From Scortum barcoo (lineage: Eukaryota > Chordata > Actinopteri > Centrarchiformes > Terapontidae), in contig CM041538.1 in the NCBI GenBank assembly GCA_023238725.1, positions 11,158,880 to 11,222,879 on the forward strand: a stretch of 64,000 bases of DNA, read 5' to 3'. How positions within the stretch are numbered: position 1 is the first letter of the stretch; every line of letters starts with the position of its first letter. A program made the translations under genes and the position numbers. The notes under the pieces are model-generated. The model did no database searches. It had not been told where the DNA came from and worked only from the letters and a program-made list of their open reading frames with translations. Below, piece after piece: positions 13,601-26,470 of the stretch.

Positions 13601-16600
13601 AGCTTTTGGACTGGGGAATTGTGTACCGAATTACATTTGCAAAAGTAAAATTTAAAGCAAAATTTGTGTGATGAAACTAGAAAAAGTAGCCACTGAGTGG
13701 ACTGTTGCTTTCGGATGTAGTCGCCATTCTTTCCCAAGAAGTTCATTTTCTGTTGCAGTTTGTTTCCCGAGCACAGAATAGCTTTGTTTTTCGGTAACAG
13801 TGGGCACTGTTTGGGAGAAGCTGCAGCCTACAGGCCCAGAGTAAATGATAATAAGTGAAGTGCTCTTAAAAAAAAGGGGCTCTTAAGATACAATAGTTTT
13901 AGAGGAACTGTGGAAATGAAGACTGGCTTTACTTAGCTGGAATTCATTCAGCTTTTAAAATGAAGCAGGGTAGTGCTCAAGAACAGAAAAGCATGTATGC
14001 TTAGCAGACTTTATTTGTATGGAAAAAAAATAAAAGCTTTTGTAGTTCATCTTTAGTGTTTGTCAACAACCTCATCATTTACACTGCTTCAGATAATGGA
14101 ACAGTAGGAGTAATATCAGAAAGTTGGTTTTGTTTTTTTTGTTTTTCTTTGTGCAACATTTCTCACGCTGTAAACTTCCTCTTTTAGGGAGAAATAACAT
14201 ATAATTCTTCACCTTTGCAGGCTGGCCAGACAGCGTTAATGCTAGCTGTTAGCCATGGGCGGCAGGAGATGGTGCGGGCACTGCTGGAGTGTGGCGCTGA
14301 CGTTAACGTACAGGACGATGAGGGATCCACGGCTCTCTGATGTGTGCCAGCGAACATGGCCGTGCTGAGATCGTCAAACTGCTCCTGGAACAGCCTGGCT
14401 GCGACATATCCATTGTTGATAATGTAAGGCATTTACATTTGAGCAATTCAAGCTCATGCACTCATTGAGGGAAAGTTACCCTGGTCTTACAGATCAAGCC
14501 AGCTGTTGGATCTAACTGCTGAAAACATCTGAGCACTTTCTCAGCCTGGGATTCAGCTTAATCTGTTCTCAGGAAACGGCTCGTCACGGGAAATCGGTCT
14601 ATGCAGTTTCCTCTCCTTGTCACCTCTTTCTCCTCTCCTTTCGTGTTTTCTTTATTAGCGAGAAACGCTGAGAGTTTAAGAGCCATAATCAGATTAGTTT
14701 CATCTGCCTTCTTCTGAAAATCTACTTTACAGGAAACAATCACTGGGCCACTCACAAGACCCCAGGGGCTGAATTAAAAGGCCACAACTCCTCTGTTCAC
14801 CACCGCAGACTTGAAGATTTCAGACACAATGCCCTGTAGGCTCCTGCACGAGTACTCTGCATACTTCACCACATGACCCTTACACAAGTCAGCAGCAACT
14901 GTTCATTTCTCCAAAACCACCATGTCATGAAAAAAAGGTGGAAATGTATTAAAATGTGAAAATTGAAAATGTATCAAATTTAGTAGATTTTAGAATAATA
15001 GACATCTCACACTGGAACAAAACTCTTGTCATGGCTGCTTTTGACATTTCTCTCTTAGTGTTTTGTTAATCTGCACAGCCATGTATTTTAAAGTGATTTC
15101 ACAGAGGATTGGTCTGGATGCTTGAAGAGAGGCCGGGCGGACAGATATTTGAGTGTTGGCCATTCAGAGCAGGCAGCTCCTGGATTGTGTTTCAGGGCAG
15201 CACAGCTGGATTGTGATGTGGTGGGGAGGGGCATTGGGAAAAGTCCCCACCTCCACTGTCCTCCGGAAACACAGACCAGCATGACTAACCATGACTGTAA
15301 GACACAGGGTAGTGTCAAATAATGCAGACTTTGCTGATTTTAGGAATTCTTTTACCTTGAAGTGAAAGGGTACACTCCATGAATGAAATCGTTTACTGTC
15401 TAATGACCATGTGTGGAACGTTAATGTTGTTAGTAAAATTTAACCTGTTGAACTAAGTTGAGTGAATTTATTTCTCCCACTGGCTTCAATGAATGCTTTC
15501 AGTGCAATTAATTTACAGTCATTCGCAGTGACCTTTTACTGTATTGAAAAACATGTCCTGAACTGTGACCATAAACATGAAAAAATGTACCAAACTGTGC
15601 GATTTGCGCACCTTTACTTACCTACATTACCTAGAGCTATTTACACCGATTGCAAAAGAATAAAATACATGGTAAGATTCGATTTATCGTTTCCAACATT
15701 ACATGGAACTCGTATATATAGGTTTTATAGGATCAAAATCACAGAATTTTTTTATGTAGTGTCCTGCTTAACATTTTTTATGTAACAGTAAGGAAAGTAC
15801 AATTCCAAAATCAAAGATATGTGAGAAGTAGGATGGCTGAATATTCTGGTTGTTAACTTGCTGATCAACGATCCATCACAAGAGTCCCGCGGTACAGAGT
15901 GCACTGAACAGCTGAAGAAGGAACAACCGTGTATAATGTCAATCACCTGGTGCATAAAATTTGAAATCTCCCTGTTCTAGTTAGAAATTCGTGTTTTAAG
16001 TGACAATTGAATCACTTTTACTGCATCTGTTTCTGACTCTCTCCACCATCTACAGGATGGCAGCAACGCTCTGTCCATCGCACTGGAGGCATCTCACAAC
16101 GACACGGCTGTGCTGCTCTACGCCCACATGAACTACGCTAAGACTCAGACTGCTGTGGTGAGTCCACCCTCCCACCCACCTCTTTTTTTGTAGAGATGAG
16201 GGAGTCACACTTTGTTAATTTGACTGAAATGTGATCATAACATTTATCTATCTCAATCTCTTAATTTGTTATTGTAATTTGTATATATTCTGACTTTTTT
16301 CCTATTTTTCTCCTATTAAAGTTTTTTTTTTTTGTGTAAATTTATAAGGCTATATAAATAAAACTGACTTCACCTGACATATAAAGAGGACACATGTGTA
16401 AAACATCTTTGAAATAATGAAATAAACAAAGTGTAGAGTCCCAAAATGTAGCCTACCTTCCAGAGAAGACAGCTTTATTTTCAGTACAGGCTTATCTGGT
16501 TCCATTTTAATCATGTTTAACAGCCTAGACAGAAAGATAAAAAAGAAAGAAAAGACTTAGGATCAACATTTGGAGTCAAGGCAGTTTTTGGGGTCACAGC

Positions 16601-17142
16601 TTTAAATCTGCATGTGAGAAGGCTGAAGTTGGTGCAGGTCACACTCACAACATAACTGTGCAGTGAGCAATGCCTCTTGTATTAAAAGTGGGTCGGATCA
16701 GATCCACGGCAGCGCTCCAAGCTTTGGTTTGGGTGTGGGCAGAACTAACTGAAGATGCACTGCTGCCCCCTACAGGTTTTAGCAAGCTCCTGTAGGCTGT
16801 GTTAAAGGAGTGAAAACTGAATATTTAAATTACAATATACATCAAAAACAAAATTAACACATTATTCAACTAATCCCTAGTTACAATGTGAATACAATTT
16901 AACTACACTTTAAATTAACATGACAACAATAAAGAAGTGTGTATATAATATTTTTAAAAATCATATCAGACTTTTGACTTTTGTCAGTGATGTCCCTTTA
17001 AACTACTAAAAAGAAAATAATTTTCAGCATAATGAGTTATGTTAATGTAATTGTAAGTTCCTCACATTGTGTCTTTCAGGGCAGTCCGAAGGCACAGCCA
17101 AGGAGCCCAACCAGCCCCCACAAGCCCTGGACTTCAGACTGA
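7660..17142 (+). CDS. kank3: KN motif and ankyrin repeat domain-containing protein 3 (KANK3-like)
   Basis: KANK proteins are adaptors that bind talin through the KN motif and recruit cortical microtubule-stabilising partners at focal-adhesion rims. Coding exons by GT-AG signals and phase: 7660-7696, 7982-9781, 10135-10237, 10461-10688, 10921-11011, 11503-11722, 12273-12415, 14221-14423, 16056-16157, 17080-17142 (TGA). Without the indel below this gives about 995 residues. The KN motif lies near residues 32-56 (TPYGFQLDLDFLKYVEE). A proline-rich low-complexity part follows, then a coiled coil near 225-285, a Glu run near 655 and C-terminal ankyrin repeats from about 795 (DGNGNTALHYSVSHSNF). 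The N-terminus MTQSVQVNSKLPDLGSP, the block LLGLTSEAQREID and the segment GMLKSIMKRKDGS resemble KANK3 more than KANK1, 2 or 4. Start: ATG 7660 is in the exon just before the KN motif. Oddity: ankyrin exon 14221-14423 is 203 nt and reads into TGA at 14338-14340 because of two extra bases; both flanking exons are in phase for a 201-nt exon. Confidence 0.93.
14334..14340 (+). other. kank3: Apparent 2-nt insertion (frameshift) in kank3 ankyrin exon
   Basis: The frame of the exon reads ...GSTAL and then TGA at 14338. Skipping two bases of the TCTCT stretch restores MCASEHGRAEIVKLLL, the expected ankyrin continuation, up to the donor at 14424. Translation as written would stop near residue 913 and lose the last repeats and C-terminus. 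It could be a sequencing or assembly error, a polymorphism or a true lesion. Confidence 0.8.
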
Positions 17143-17798
17143 CAGGATCGTGGCCTCCTGTGAGTGGTTGGACCAGCAAACATAACTGGATCTGAGCTGT
17201 AAAAAGCTCCACTGGAATTTACTTAAATATATATGTATTTAAATATTGCCATATGTCCTGCATTTATAAGTATTGTTAATATGAGAATATTATTTTTCCA
17301 TAAAAGTTGTGGTAAAAGTGAACAGTTATGTTATGTACTAATATGAGCTCCTAGCATGTCTGAGATCCCAAGCGCTTGATTTTGGAGATGAGACCTTACA
17401 TTTATTATTTGCACTCCACTAATATTTTACTGTTAAGGGCAACACATGTGATGCACGTTCAAAAATACACACCCATTGTTTTCCATGTAAGCCCACACAC
17501 TGTGTCAGGACGCGTCACTCGTCTCATAGTGTGGATGCTGCAGATCAGATTGGCTCTCTGGATCAGCACATTCTGGCTACTCTACCTAGACTACTTCTGC
17601 CTGAATCACATGTCCACTGTGTCTGGTCACATGACATGACACAGCCCGTGTGTGTTGCCGTCTAGTTTCCCCTTTTTGTCCTGCCTTGGTTCACCCATCT
17701 GTGAACCTCTTTATCTGCATAGTATGCACTAATTGTCTGTGCATTGTATGTTCATATAAATATATGCATATATATATGTTATATATATTCATGTCTGA

Positions 17799-17804
17799 AA
17801 TAAA
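17799..17804 (+). terminator. kank3: Polyadenylation signal of kank3
   Basis: AATAAA about 660 nt after the kank3 stop, following an AT-rich 3'UTR. No coding sequence intervenes. Confidence 0.6.
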
Positions 17805-20800
17805 CATTTACATAAAAGTTGGAAAGTAGTGGTTTCTATTTTCTTTGTAAACAGTTTTAACTGGCTAACATAACAAGTTAAGTAAACTTATTTTGGATTT
17901 ATCATAATATAACATACCTACCTGGGTGGAACAAAAGGATGCATGGAGCTAATTACTTGAATTCTGAAACGTCCAAAAGCACGGACAATCGGAAAAGTTA
18001 ATAATATGGAAGACAATACATTTTTAGAATTGATTAAAACGTCTTTAGACAAACAGAACAATGAGTAAACACACATCAAACTTGTAAGAAAATGTGGCTA
18101 CGTCATATTAAAAAGCAACACCATTGGATTGTGCTGAAAACGACACATATGGCTCAATTTTTTTCTGAAATGGGTATGTGCTGTTACTATTTTTAACACT
18201 GATGCATTGTTACCAAATCTATTTACAGTTTGTACTTGATAATGATTTGGCCTTATACACCTAAATACCGTAACAAACTGCGAATGTTTAAAGTCTTTTG
18301 GAGGACATTTATCCAAAAGCAGATCCTCTAATAACTTTTTTGTTTAACATGTTACATTCGTGTAACTACAGTGTACTAATTTAGACGAAACTAATCAGTA
18401 TACACAATATAGAATCAGTAATACCATTTTTATACAGGTGTTTTACCAACATATTTAAATATATATTTTATTTATGTTTGGTTAACTTGACTGTAGCTTT
18501 TATGTAAAGCTCCAGTCCTGAAATGTTTAATCGAGTGTCTGTGGTCTTATGAGTGCAGCAGTCTCCTGTCCCCATGAGTGTGCCTGGTGACAGTCACAAG
18601 TATTAAACCACAATTTGAGCATCAATCCATTATTTGGTTATTCTGGAATGAGTAGAGGTATCTACACCTGATTATAACTGTGTGCAGGTTTTGCTGTAAT
18701 TTTTTAATTTTCATGCACTAAACATCGTTAGTCATGGCAGCATTGTGACAGTCAGCAACCTGAACCCGACGTGTGCTGACATTAAGAAGTTAAGAATCTG
18801 AAACACTTAACAAAATATAAATCCAGCTATAAAATGTTAAATATAGCAGTTCCAGTTACCTTTCTGAACATGTTATGTTATTCCAACATTGACAAACACA
18901 CACACAGAGCAAGATAATTGGTAAACATACCCATTTTATATGCTGGGTTCATTCTGATAACAGTAAGTGAAATCAGGCGTGAATTCTTCTGAAACACAAG
19001 ACAGTCAGCTGGGTGACATTTGATCTTGTGTTGAAAAGAATACAGTGCATCTCCAATTTTGAAGATATACTGTACACTTATTGTTTTGCTGTTTTGAGCT
19101 GTATAAATTCAAGTAACTTCAACATAATGACAATCTTAACCGCTATGGGTGAGAGACGGGGTACACCCTGGTCAAGTTGATAGTCAAAGGGCCAACATGT
19201 GTTTGTGTTTGTAAGAAACAAATCTATTACAGTCAAATGGTTTTAAACTTTAAATTAACAAGATCATATTATTCATTGGTGTTACCCTCTAACCCTGAGA
19301 TTACCATCAGATTATTAGACAGTGTGGCCTCATTTCGAATGCTTTCAAATTTTGAATGCAGTATGAAATGTTACAAGCTCAGATTTACTGGGATTTTAAC
19401 TGAACCGTGTACTTAAATTGTTATCTACATTAAATTTGTGACAAATGACACATAAATGTAATTAATTGCAGCTTTTAGTGGGATTTAACAATGTATCATC
19501 TATGTCTTCTTTTCCGAAAAAATAAACCAAATTTACAAGCGCAGTTTCAAAAACATCATACTTCTGTTGTTTTCTCACCGTTAATGGAGAAAAACTGTAG
19601 AAACACCTGTCAGTATAACATAACACAGTTAACCACAAACTGCAGCCTCCAAAAATACAGCTCTTTGTGATGTTTACTTTGACGATACCATAAACCCACA
19701 GTTAAGACTGTGGAGCTAGTTAAGTTTTATGATGCTCTAACATGCATAGAGACTTTTTTTTGGCCATCTTTCTGCATGTGAACAGCGCTGAGCAAGCTGA
19801 TAATCTTATCTGAGAAGAATGGAATCTTCTTCCGCCCAAGACAGAAATAATTCATAAGTAAATCAGTATTTACCTTTTAATAAATTTGACATGTATCTAA
19901 AAACCTCATCATCATGGGTATTTTTTTGTATTCTACATATCTCAATTCTACAGGTTACTACAACTAAATATAACTAGTACATGCATGTTAATTTGTTCTC
20001 ATCAAGGCTGGCCAGTGGTTTCCAACCAATGGCTCTGGACCCCATACAGATTCACAGGATACACTGAGTCAAGAGAAACCAAAAACTAATTTTTTCCTTG
20101 AATTATTCTCACAACTTAAAGGTAATTTTACCCTTGAAAACCTCTAAAAATAAAAGAGAGAAAAACATCATTTCTAGGTTGAACCATTTTGATCACAACT
20201 GGGGATCAGAGGTCATACAAAGACAGCTAAGGGGGTCACAAGCCGAAATACTTGGGAGCCACTGAGACAAACCTATTTTACATGTCCGCAAATGTATTTT
20301 GATTAATTTTTAACATATTAACAACTATTCACGAATGGGATGTTTGGGAAAGAGCTGCATCAAAGAGTCGGCTCTTTTCAGTGTAATGTTGCTAATAATA
20401 TTTTGCATTTGCCCTGTTGATAAAATATAAAATATTTTTTTAACATACAGGAAATGTTTATTTTTATTTTATATGAATTTTATACTTTATTATGTAAAGA
20501 TACTGTTTTTCTGATTCTCTTAACATATTGACCTACGTATGACAAACTGTGACCAACCACATATCTTTAAAATGGTGTTTCTAATCAGTTTTCATATTCT
20601 TAGAAGCAAAAGTTATTTGAAACAAGGAGGAGTCAAGTTAACAATGCATGACCTTTTCAAAACAAAGACGAGACAGTAGTCTGAGATGACTGAGTTTATG
20701 GTCCAGTGAGCCCATCCTAGTTGCATGTCTTTGGATTGTGGGAGGAAGCCATTATTAGTTTATTAGTATCGGTTATTCTTAAAGCTAGTCTTATTTACTG

Positions 20801-21746
20801 GGTGGGATTTGTCCACATCATCAGATTAAACGGCACCGGGGTTAGTTGTGGCTGTATTCAATTTCTTTCACCCACTAACTGAAGGTCTGTCTCTGAAGCT
20901 GCCAGCTGGTCTCCATCTGGTTAAGCAGTCTCCTTTCAGCAGGGAGGGAAGCAGAGGGAACATATAACTTCAAATTAGGTGAAACACTACAGCCTTTCTC
21001 CACAGGCACTGCCAAAATGAATGCAAAATGAAAACTTCCACAGATCTGCTTTAAGAATTGTGACCAAGATGTGTGCTGAGTGAGAAGTACACTCGTAATA
21101 TGTAATGGGGACACTTTCTCTAATTGACCTCAAACATGTCATTTCTCCTCACAAACACCGATATGTACGATATATCTGATATTTGTTTATGTTGGTTGAT
21201 ATCAGACAGGGCAAGTCATCAGTGTATCTCTCCATAACTTTTTTTCATCAGGATATCATCTTCATCTTTATAAATTTTCAATTTATTCCTTATATTTCAT
21301 TCTTATTCCTAGTGTACACCAATGACTGTATATTTATGTAAGGGGCCCTCAATTTTGTACAATGTTAAATGAGGGATCTTCCAGGGCTGTATTTCAGCGA
21401 TCTCTTAAATCATTCATCATTCATCCTCATTTCACAGCCCCATGTAGAGAAAGGTGTGCATGTGAGTGGTGGATGCTCCAAGCAAGCAAGACTAATCTTC
21501 TCTGACCTCAGATCAGAGCATGGGACTTCTAGGTATTAAAATCACAGGACTAGTCAAATGCTGCTTTGCAGCATTTGATGGAGGGGAATTTGAAATTGAT
21601 TTGTGTGGTGATTAGAGACCATGTCAGTGTGGAGAGCTTTAGCCTTCCCAAGAGCTCAAATTGCAACATTATTCACATGTAATTATTTCCTGCACGGGTG
21701 TCTTGAGGCTCCTGTGATGTCGTAACCTGAGGACCTCACATAAGGG
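17805..21746. other. Intergenic region with degenerate dispersed-repeat fragments
   Basis: AT-rich DNA without a supported gene. Two short blocks, about 19135-19200 (gagacggggtacaccctgg) and about 20706-20755 (gcatgtctttgga followed by ttgtgggaggaagcc), resemble parts of a common dispersed fish repeat that I remember as Expander/LINE-associated. They would be old remnants. Nothing else stands out until the gch promoter. Confidence 0.45.
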
Positions 21747-21754
21747 TATAAAAA
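21747..21754 (+). promoter_or_regulatory. gch2: TATA box of the gch gene
   Basis: TATAAAAA about 105 nt before the ATG at 21859, which places the transcription start near 21775-21780. E-box-like CATGTG/CACATG sequences occur upstream (about 21455-21475 and 21670-21680). They are short and could be chance. Confidence 0.7.
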
Positions 21755-21858
21755 CGAGGGACGTCCTCTCTCAGACCACTGAGCTAACAGTGTACCACAG
21801 GGCCTGTTTTCATTGTATTCTGCAGTGTCTTTCACTGAAAGTAGAGCAAAGAGTCAGG

Positions 21859-23553
21859 ATGGAGTACCACAATGCTTCAGACATTAATGGAGTAGTTGTA
21901 GAGAACCTGAACATGTGCATTGAGTCAAAACGTAACGGTTTGAGCAGAGAAGAGGACTCTGCAGATGCAGATAAGCTATCTCAAATTGAGAAAGCTTACA
22001 CCACCATACTGAGTGAGCTCGGAGAGGACGTGGACCGCGAGGGACTTCTACGTACACCACTACGTGCAGCCAAAGCTATGCAGTTCCTCACTAAAGGCTA
22101 CAAAGAGACAACTCAGGGTGGGTGTAGATTTTCTTTATAAAAGCTTTCAGCAGTGTTAACTTGATATAAATCTCAATATTTATAAATGTAAAGTATTTCA
22201 ATGTCTTAAAGTTGAAAATATGAGGACAAAGAAAATTCTGATATAACTATAATAAATTTTGGGACAGACTGACAGCCCTACCTTATGCTGAGACATCCTG
22301 TCTAGGTATTATCTCTGATTCATGAAAGTTTATACATGAAAATATTTTGCCAAATTTTACTGTGCTCTATCACTCCATCACTTTAGATTTCATCCTTTGT
22401 TCCAGTGAGACACTTAATGTGAAGCTAACATCTAATCCACAGATATCTTGAATGATGCAATGTTTGATGAAAACCATGAAGAGATGGTGATTGTCAAGGA
22501 CATCGAGCTATTTTCTCTCTGTGAACATCACCTGGTGCCCTTCTTTGGAAAGGTAATTCAGAGGGCTAATTTACATATTAATGAGTCTTTTCAGGCCAAT
22601 ACCAAAACTGATATTTGTAGAACATGTACTGTCAAACACATCTTTTTAACATAGAAAAAAAAATCAGCTCACAGTATATCTGTTATGAGCTTGAATCAAT
22701 CACTGATGTCTAATTATTATTTACAGATACTGTTTTTCTGATCTGTAATCTAATATAGACAGTATTTTAATATGAACTACATAGCATTAATAATACTTTG
22801 TTGATATCGCTCTGTTTAAATGTTCCAGGCTCACATAGCCTACCTCCCCAACAAGAAAGTGGTTGGTCTCAGCAAGCTTGCAAGGTAGAAGAATAAAATA
22901 CACAGACACACACACACAAACACACACACCAAAATAAGCAGTTTATAATCAATTTGTATCATTCTCTTCATTTTTCTGTTTTGTCTTATAAAGAATTGTT
23001 GAGATCTACAGCAGGAGGCTTCAAGGTAAAAAAAACAAAACAAAAACTGCTATCACACTGTAAAGTCTTGTTTTGTTTTCTTTTATAATCTTATTTATCT
23101 TTTAATTTCTTGAAGTTTCTGTGTGACATTTATTATGTTACTTCCTCCACAGTTCAGGAGCGTCTAACCAAAGAGATCGCTTCAGCCATCTCTGAGGCGC
23201 TGGAGCCTGCAGGAGTAGCAGTGGTGATAGAGGCTGTGTGAGTAGTTTCATCCATATTTATACTCAAATTAATTATTAAATATTGTTTTTCCTAAATTTC
23301 TTTTGGACAAACAAGTAAGTGCATTTGATTCCATCATGGCTACTTTGATTATATTAAGTACATTCGCAAACTACATGCCAAAAGTTTTACAATAATTTAA
23401 ATATCTTCCTTTGTGTATTTCAGTCACATGTGCATGGTGATGAGAGGTGTGCAGAAGATGAATGCCAGTACTGTTACAAGTGTCATGCTGGGAAAATTTA
23501 ATGAAGATCCCAAGACCAGGAGGGAGTTCCTTGCTCTCACAATGAAGAAGTGA
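21859..23553 (+). CDS. gch2: GTP cyclohydrolase I (gch2-like)
   Basis: Converts GTP to 7,8-dihydroneopterin triphosphate, the first and rate-limiting step to tetrahydrobiopterin and pteridine pigments. It is a cytosolic homodecamer. Six exons: 21859-22117, 22443-22552, 22829-22884, 22994-23025, 23153-23237, 23424-23553 (TGA). All phases agree and the product is 223 residues, normal for the family. Visible core: SELGEDVDREGLLRTPLRAAKAM, then the zinc-site segment LCEHHLVPFFGK, then YLPNKKVVGLSKLARIVEIY, RRLQVQERLT and HMCMVMRGVQKMN with the second zinc-ligand Cys. Start: ATG 21859 sits in good Kozak context behind the TATA box; the frame is open further 5' but has no earlier ATG. The N-terminal tail is unlike what I recall of gch1, and the segment ELFSLCEHH and the C-terminus diverge, so I favour the pigment-cell paralog gch2. 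The paralog call is an inference; the enzyme call is firm. Confidence 0.93.
22898..22929. repeat. Imperfect (CA)n microsatellite in a gch intron
   Basis: A CA-rich run with a few interruptions, immediately downstream of exon 3 of the gch gene. Confidence 0.85.
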
Positions 23554-23854
23554 AACCCTTTTTTATATCAGCAGGCAATTCAACAGAGGGTACTGTTTTA
23601 ATTAGCAACATTTACACTAGCCAGTTTTACTATGAATTACATTACGTCATTCATGGCGTTTATTGCCTTCTTAAGCTGGTAGTTTTCTATATAATTATAT
23701 ATTTATCTTGTTTAAGTGTCACATACGAGGAATGTCCTACCAAACAAACACTGGAAATGTGAAATATAATTTTGGAATATAAATATCTGCTGGTAATATG
23801 TAATTAATGCAATAACTACATGGATTTTCAAGTCTGATGCAAATGTCCATAGAA

Positions 23855-23860
23855 AATAAA
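23855..23860 (+). terminator. gch2: Polyadenylation signal of the gch gene
   Basis: AATAAA about 300 nt after the gch stop codon, at the end of an AT-rich 3'UTR. Confidence 0.65.
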
Positions 23861-24114
23861 CATAAAGCTGTTCAATTTTCGACTATGCTTATCTTATCTA
23901 GCAGTGGGAGAAAAAAATATGATGCGTTTCCCACCTGACATCTCAGTACACTTATGCTGACAAATGTTTTATACCATATCTCTACCTATCAAGATAACTC
24001 CATGGTGTCCTTTTAAACAAGTCAAAGTTTTCCATTTTGTATAAACACTTTACACCAGAACTTTACATGTGACAGTGCTGAACAATTAATCAAACTCAAA
24101 CTGACACTGCAGAA

Positions 24115-25600
24115 GGAGTAGCGGCTCTACTCCGAGCTCCTCCCAAGAGTGACCTGAGCTTCTCACCCTATCTCTCTAAGGGAGCGCCCAGCCACCCTGC
24201 AGAGTAAACTAATTTCTGCCAGCTTGTATCCGCATGATCTTGTCCCTTCTTGGTCATTACCCTTAGTTCATGACCATAGGTGAGAATTGGAGCGTGAGAC
24301 TGACCCGGTAAATCGAGAGCTTCGCCCTTCGACTTAGCTCCTTCTCTTCTTAGGTCCGGTATACCGACCGGTGTACCGGACCTGCACCAATCCAAATGCC
24401 TGTCAATCTCACGCTCCATCTTTCCCTCACTCGTGAATACGACCCCATTGAGATACTTGAACTTGAGGCAGGACCTCTCCACCTACCCAGAGAGGGCATG
24501 CCACCCTTTTCCGGCCTTGGATTTGGAGGTGCTGATTCTCATCCTAGCTGCTTCACACTCTGCTGCAAACCGTCCCAGTACATGCTGAACGTTCTGGCCT
24601 GATGAAGCCAACAGGACATCATCATCTGCAAAAAGCAGAGATGAAATCCTGTAGTTCCCAAACTGGACTCCCTCCACTGGCTACGCCTTAGAAATCCTGT
24701 CCATAAAGATTATGTACAGAACCGGTGACAAAGGGCAGCCCCTTGCCGGAGTCCGACACGCACTGGGAACAGGTCTGACTTACTGCCAAACCAAGCTCCT
24801 GCTCCTGCAGCCAAGATGGCCCCACAACATCCAGAGACTTGAGGTACTCAGGGCAGATCTCATCCACCACCCGGCGCCTTGCCACCAAGGAGCTTGTGAA
24901 CTACCTCAGTGACTTTGGCTTGGGTGATGGATGAGTCCACCTCAGAGTCCCCAGCCTCAGTGGAAGCCGTGTCGGTAGGATTCAGGAGATCCTCACTCAC
25001 ATACTGCTTCCCCCTTCTGAGGCGCCGGACGGTTTGCCAGAATTTCTTCGAGGCTGACTGACAGTCCTCCTCCATGGCCTCACCGAACTCCTCCCAGACC
25101 CGAGTTTTCTGCCTCCAGGACTGCCCGGGCTGTGGCTTGCTTGGCCTGCCAGGTACCCGTCAACTGCGTCTGGAGTCCCCAGGCCAACATGGCCCAATAG
25201 GACTCCTTCTTCAACTTGACCGCATCCCTTACTTCCGGTGTCCACCACCGTCGTTCGGGGGTTGCCTGCCACGACAGGCACCAGAGACCTTGCATCCACA
25301 GCTTCGAACTGCCTTCGGCCGACCATGGTCCAGCCTCCCTTGGAATCTGTGAGAAGTTCTCCCAGAGGTGGGAGTTGAAGACCTCCCTGACAGAGGGCTC
25401 GACCAGATGTTCCCAACAGACCCTCACAATACGTTTGGGTCTGCCAGGTCTGTCCAACTTCCTCCTCCACCAATGGATACAACTCACCACCAGGTGGTGG
25501 TCAGTTGACAGGTCAGCCCCTCTCAAGCTCAGGCTCCTTCCCCCCCAGCGAGGTGACATTCCATGTCCCTATGGCCAGAGTTTTGGTCCAATCTCTTGAC
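24115..25600 (-). mobile_element. Rex3-type (RTE clade) non-LTR retrotransposon, decayed
   Basis: Minus-strand frames give endonuclease C-terminal and linker sequence (DHHLVVSCIHWW, VREVFNSHLWENFSQIPREA, WWTPEVRDAVKLKKESYWA, FWQTVRRLRRGKQ), then RT pieces (VEFGNYRISSLLFADDD-like around 24620, AAECEAARMRISTSKSKAG) and TYGHELRVMTKK near the end. The plus strand at 24722 reads cggtgacaaagggcagccc, which matches the widely used Rex3 marker primer. The copy is broken by frame changes and stops. Much of the palm region between the LDVVGPSWL block and the FADD block is missing, and the 5' half of the endonuclease is absent. It lies between gch and the p85-like gene, opposite in orientation. Non-functional. 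Confidence 0.9.
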
Positions 25601-26422
25601 AAAACCTTTGTTTGTGGAGAGTTTGTAGATAATAGGTAGTATATCTGAATTTCAGTTTACAGTTGTTTACATTAATGTGAGACTGTGCTTACTTAGTAAG
25701 ACTTAACCCTTTTTAAAAATGACAATATCTGATTCTTCTATAAGATGTTGGAAGGTATATATATCAGATTCTTCATTTATTGTTGAGTTAAATGTCTGAA
25801 CAATCACATAATAGTTCAGTTACTAAGACGCGGATTAAAACTCAAGTCAAGTCATACACACAAGTTAATAAAGAATGGAGATAAAAATCCCAGTCATCCT
25901 AACTACAGGCAGACACCTGCATCACCTAACAGCCTTAAAGGAGTACAAGAATTATGAGTAGATATTTAGGAACTACTTGCATTTTCACACATAAATATTA
26001 GGTGGATTGCAGTGGATTGACAGTTTTCCTTTTACAGGAAAGCGGCACAGTTTGTCAAAGTGTTAAAAAAAATGTAAAAACAGGTAATTTAGAGATAAAT
26101 ACATCATGACATAGAATGTGTTGGGAATGAGACAAACCAAAATAAAGAGGTATAAATATATAATATAAATATACATTTATATTTATATAAATGTAATGTA
26201 AATGTAAATTATTAACCTGAAGGATTAGCAATACAAACCCTTCACATTAACAAAGATGATAATGTATTACAAAATATTCTCAAATGCAGGATATAGAATA
26301 AAATGGCATACACAAGCAGAGGAATATCCAGCATGCATTACATCCCTCTTTGCTCACAATTTGTTGAATTTTTAATGCATGGACCTAGTTTGTTACAGCA
26401 GAACCTGTAAATATAAGATTGC
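25601..26422. other. AT-rich intergenic stretch
   Basis: Low-complexity TATA/AAAT-rich sequence (for example 26150-26215) with no ORF of note and no recognised element. Confidence 0.5.
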
Positions 26423-26457
26423 TAGAATGAGGCTACTTTGAAAGCAGCCTCATTCTA
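26423..26457. repeat. Near-perfect palindrome 1 (35 nt)
   Basis: The left arm tagaatgaggct (26423-26434) is the exact reverse complement of the right arm agcctcattcta (26446-26457). After one mismatch the stem continues with CTTT/AAAG around a single loop base at 26440. The whole can fold into a hairpin of about 16 pairs. Confidence 0.9.
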
Positions 26458-26470
26458 ACGAGGCGAGCGA

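Noticed and set aside
24396..25599. Plus-strand ORFs of up to 127 codons in the Rex3 remnant
   Set aside because: The minus strand carries the recognisable endonuclease and RT sequence; these are its complement.
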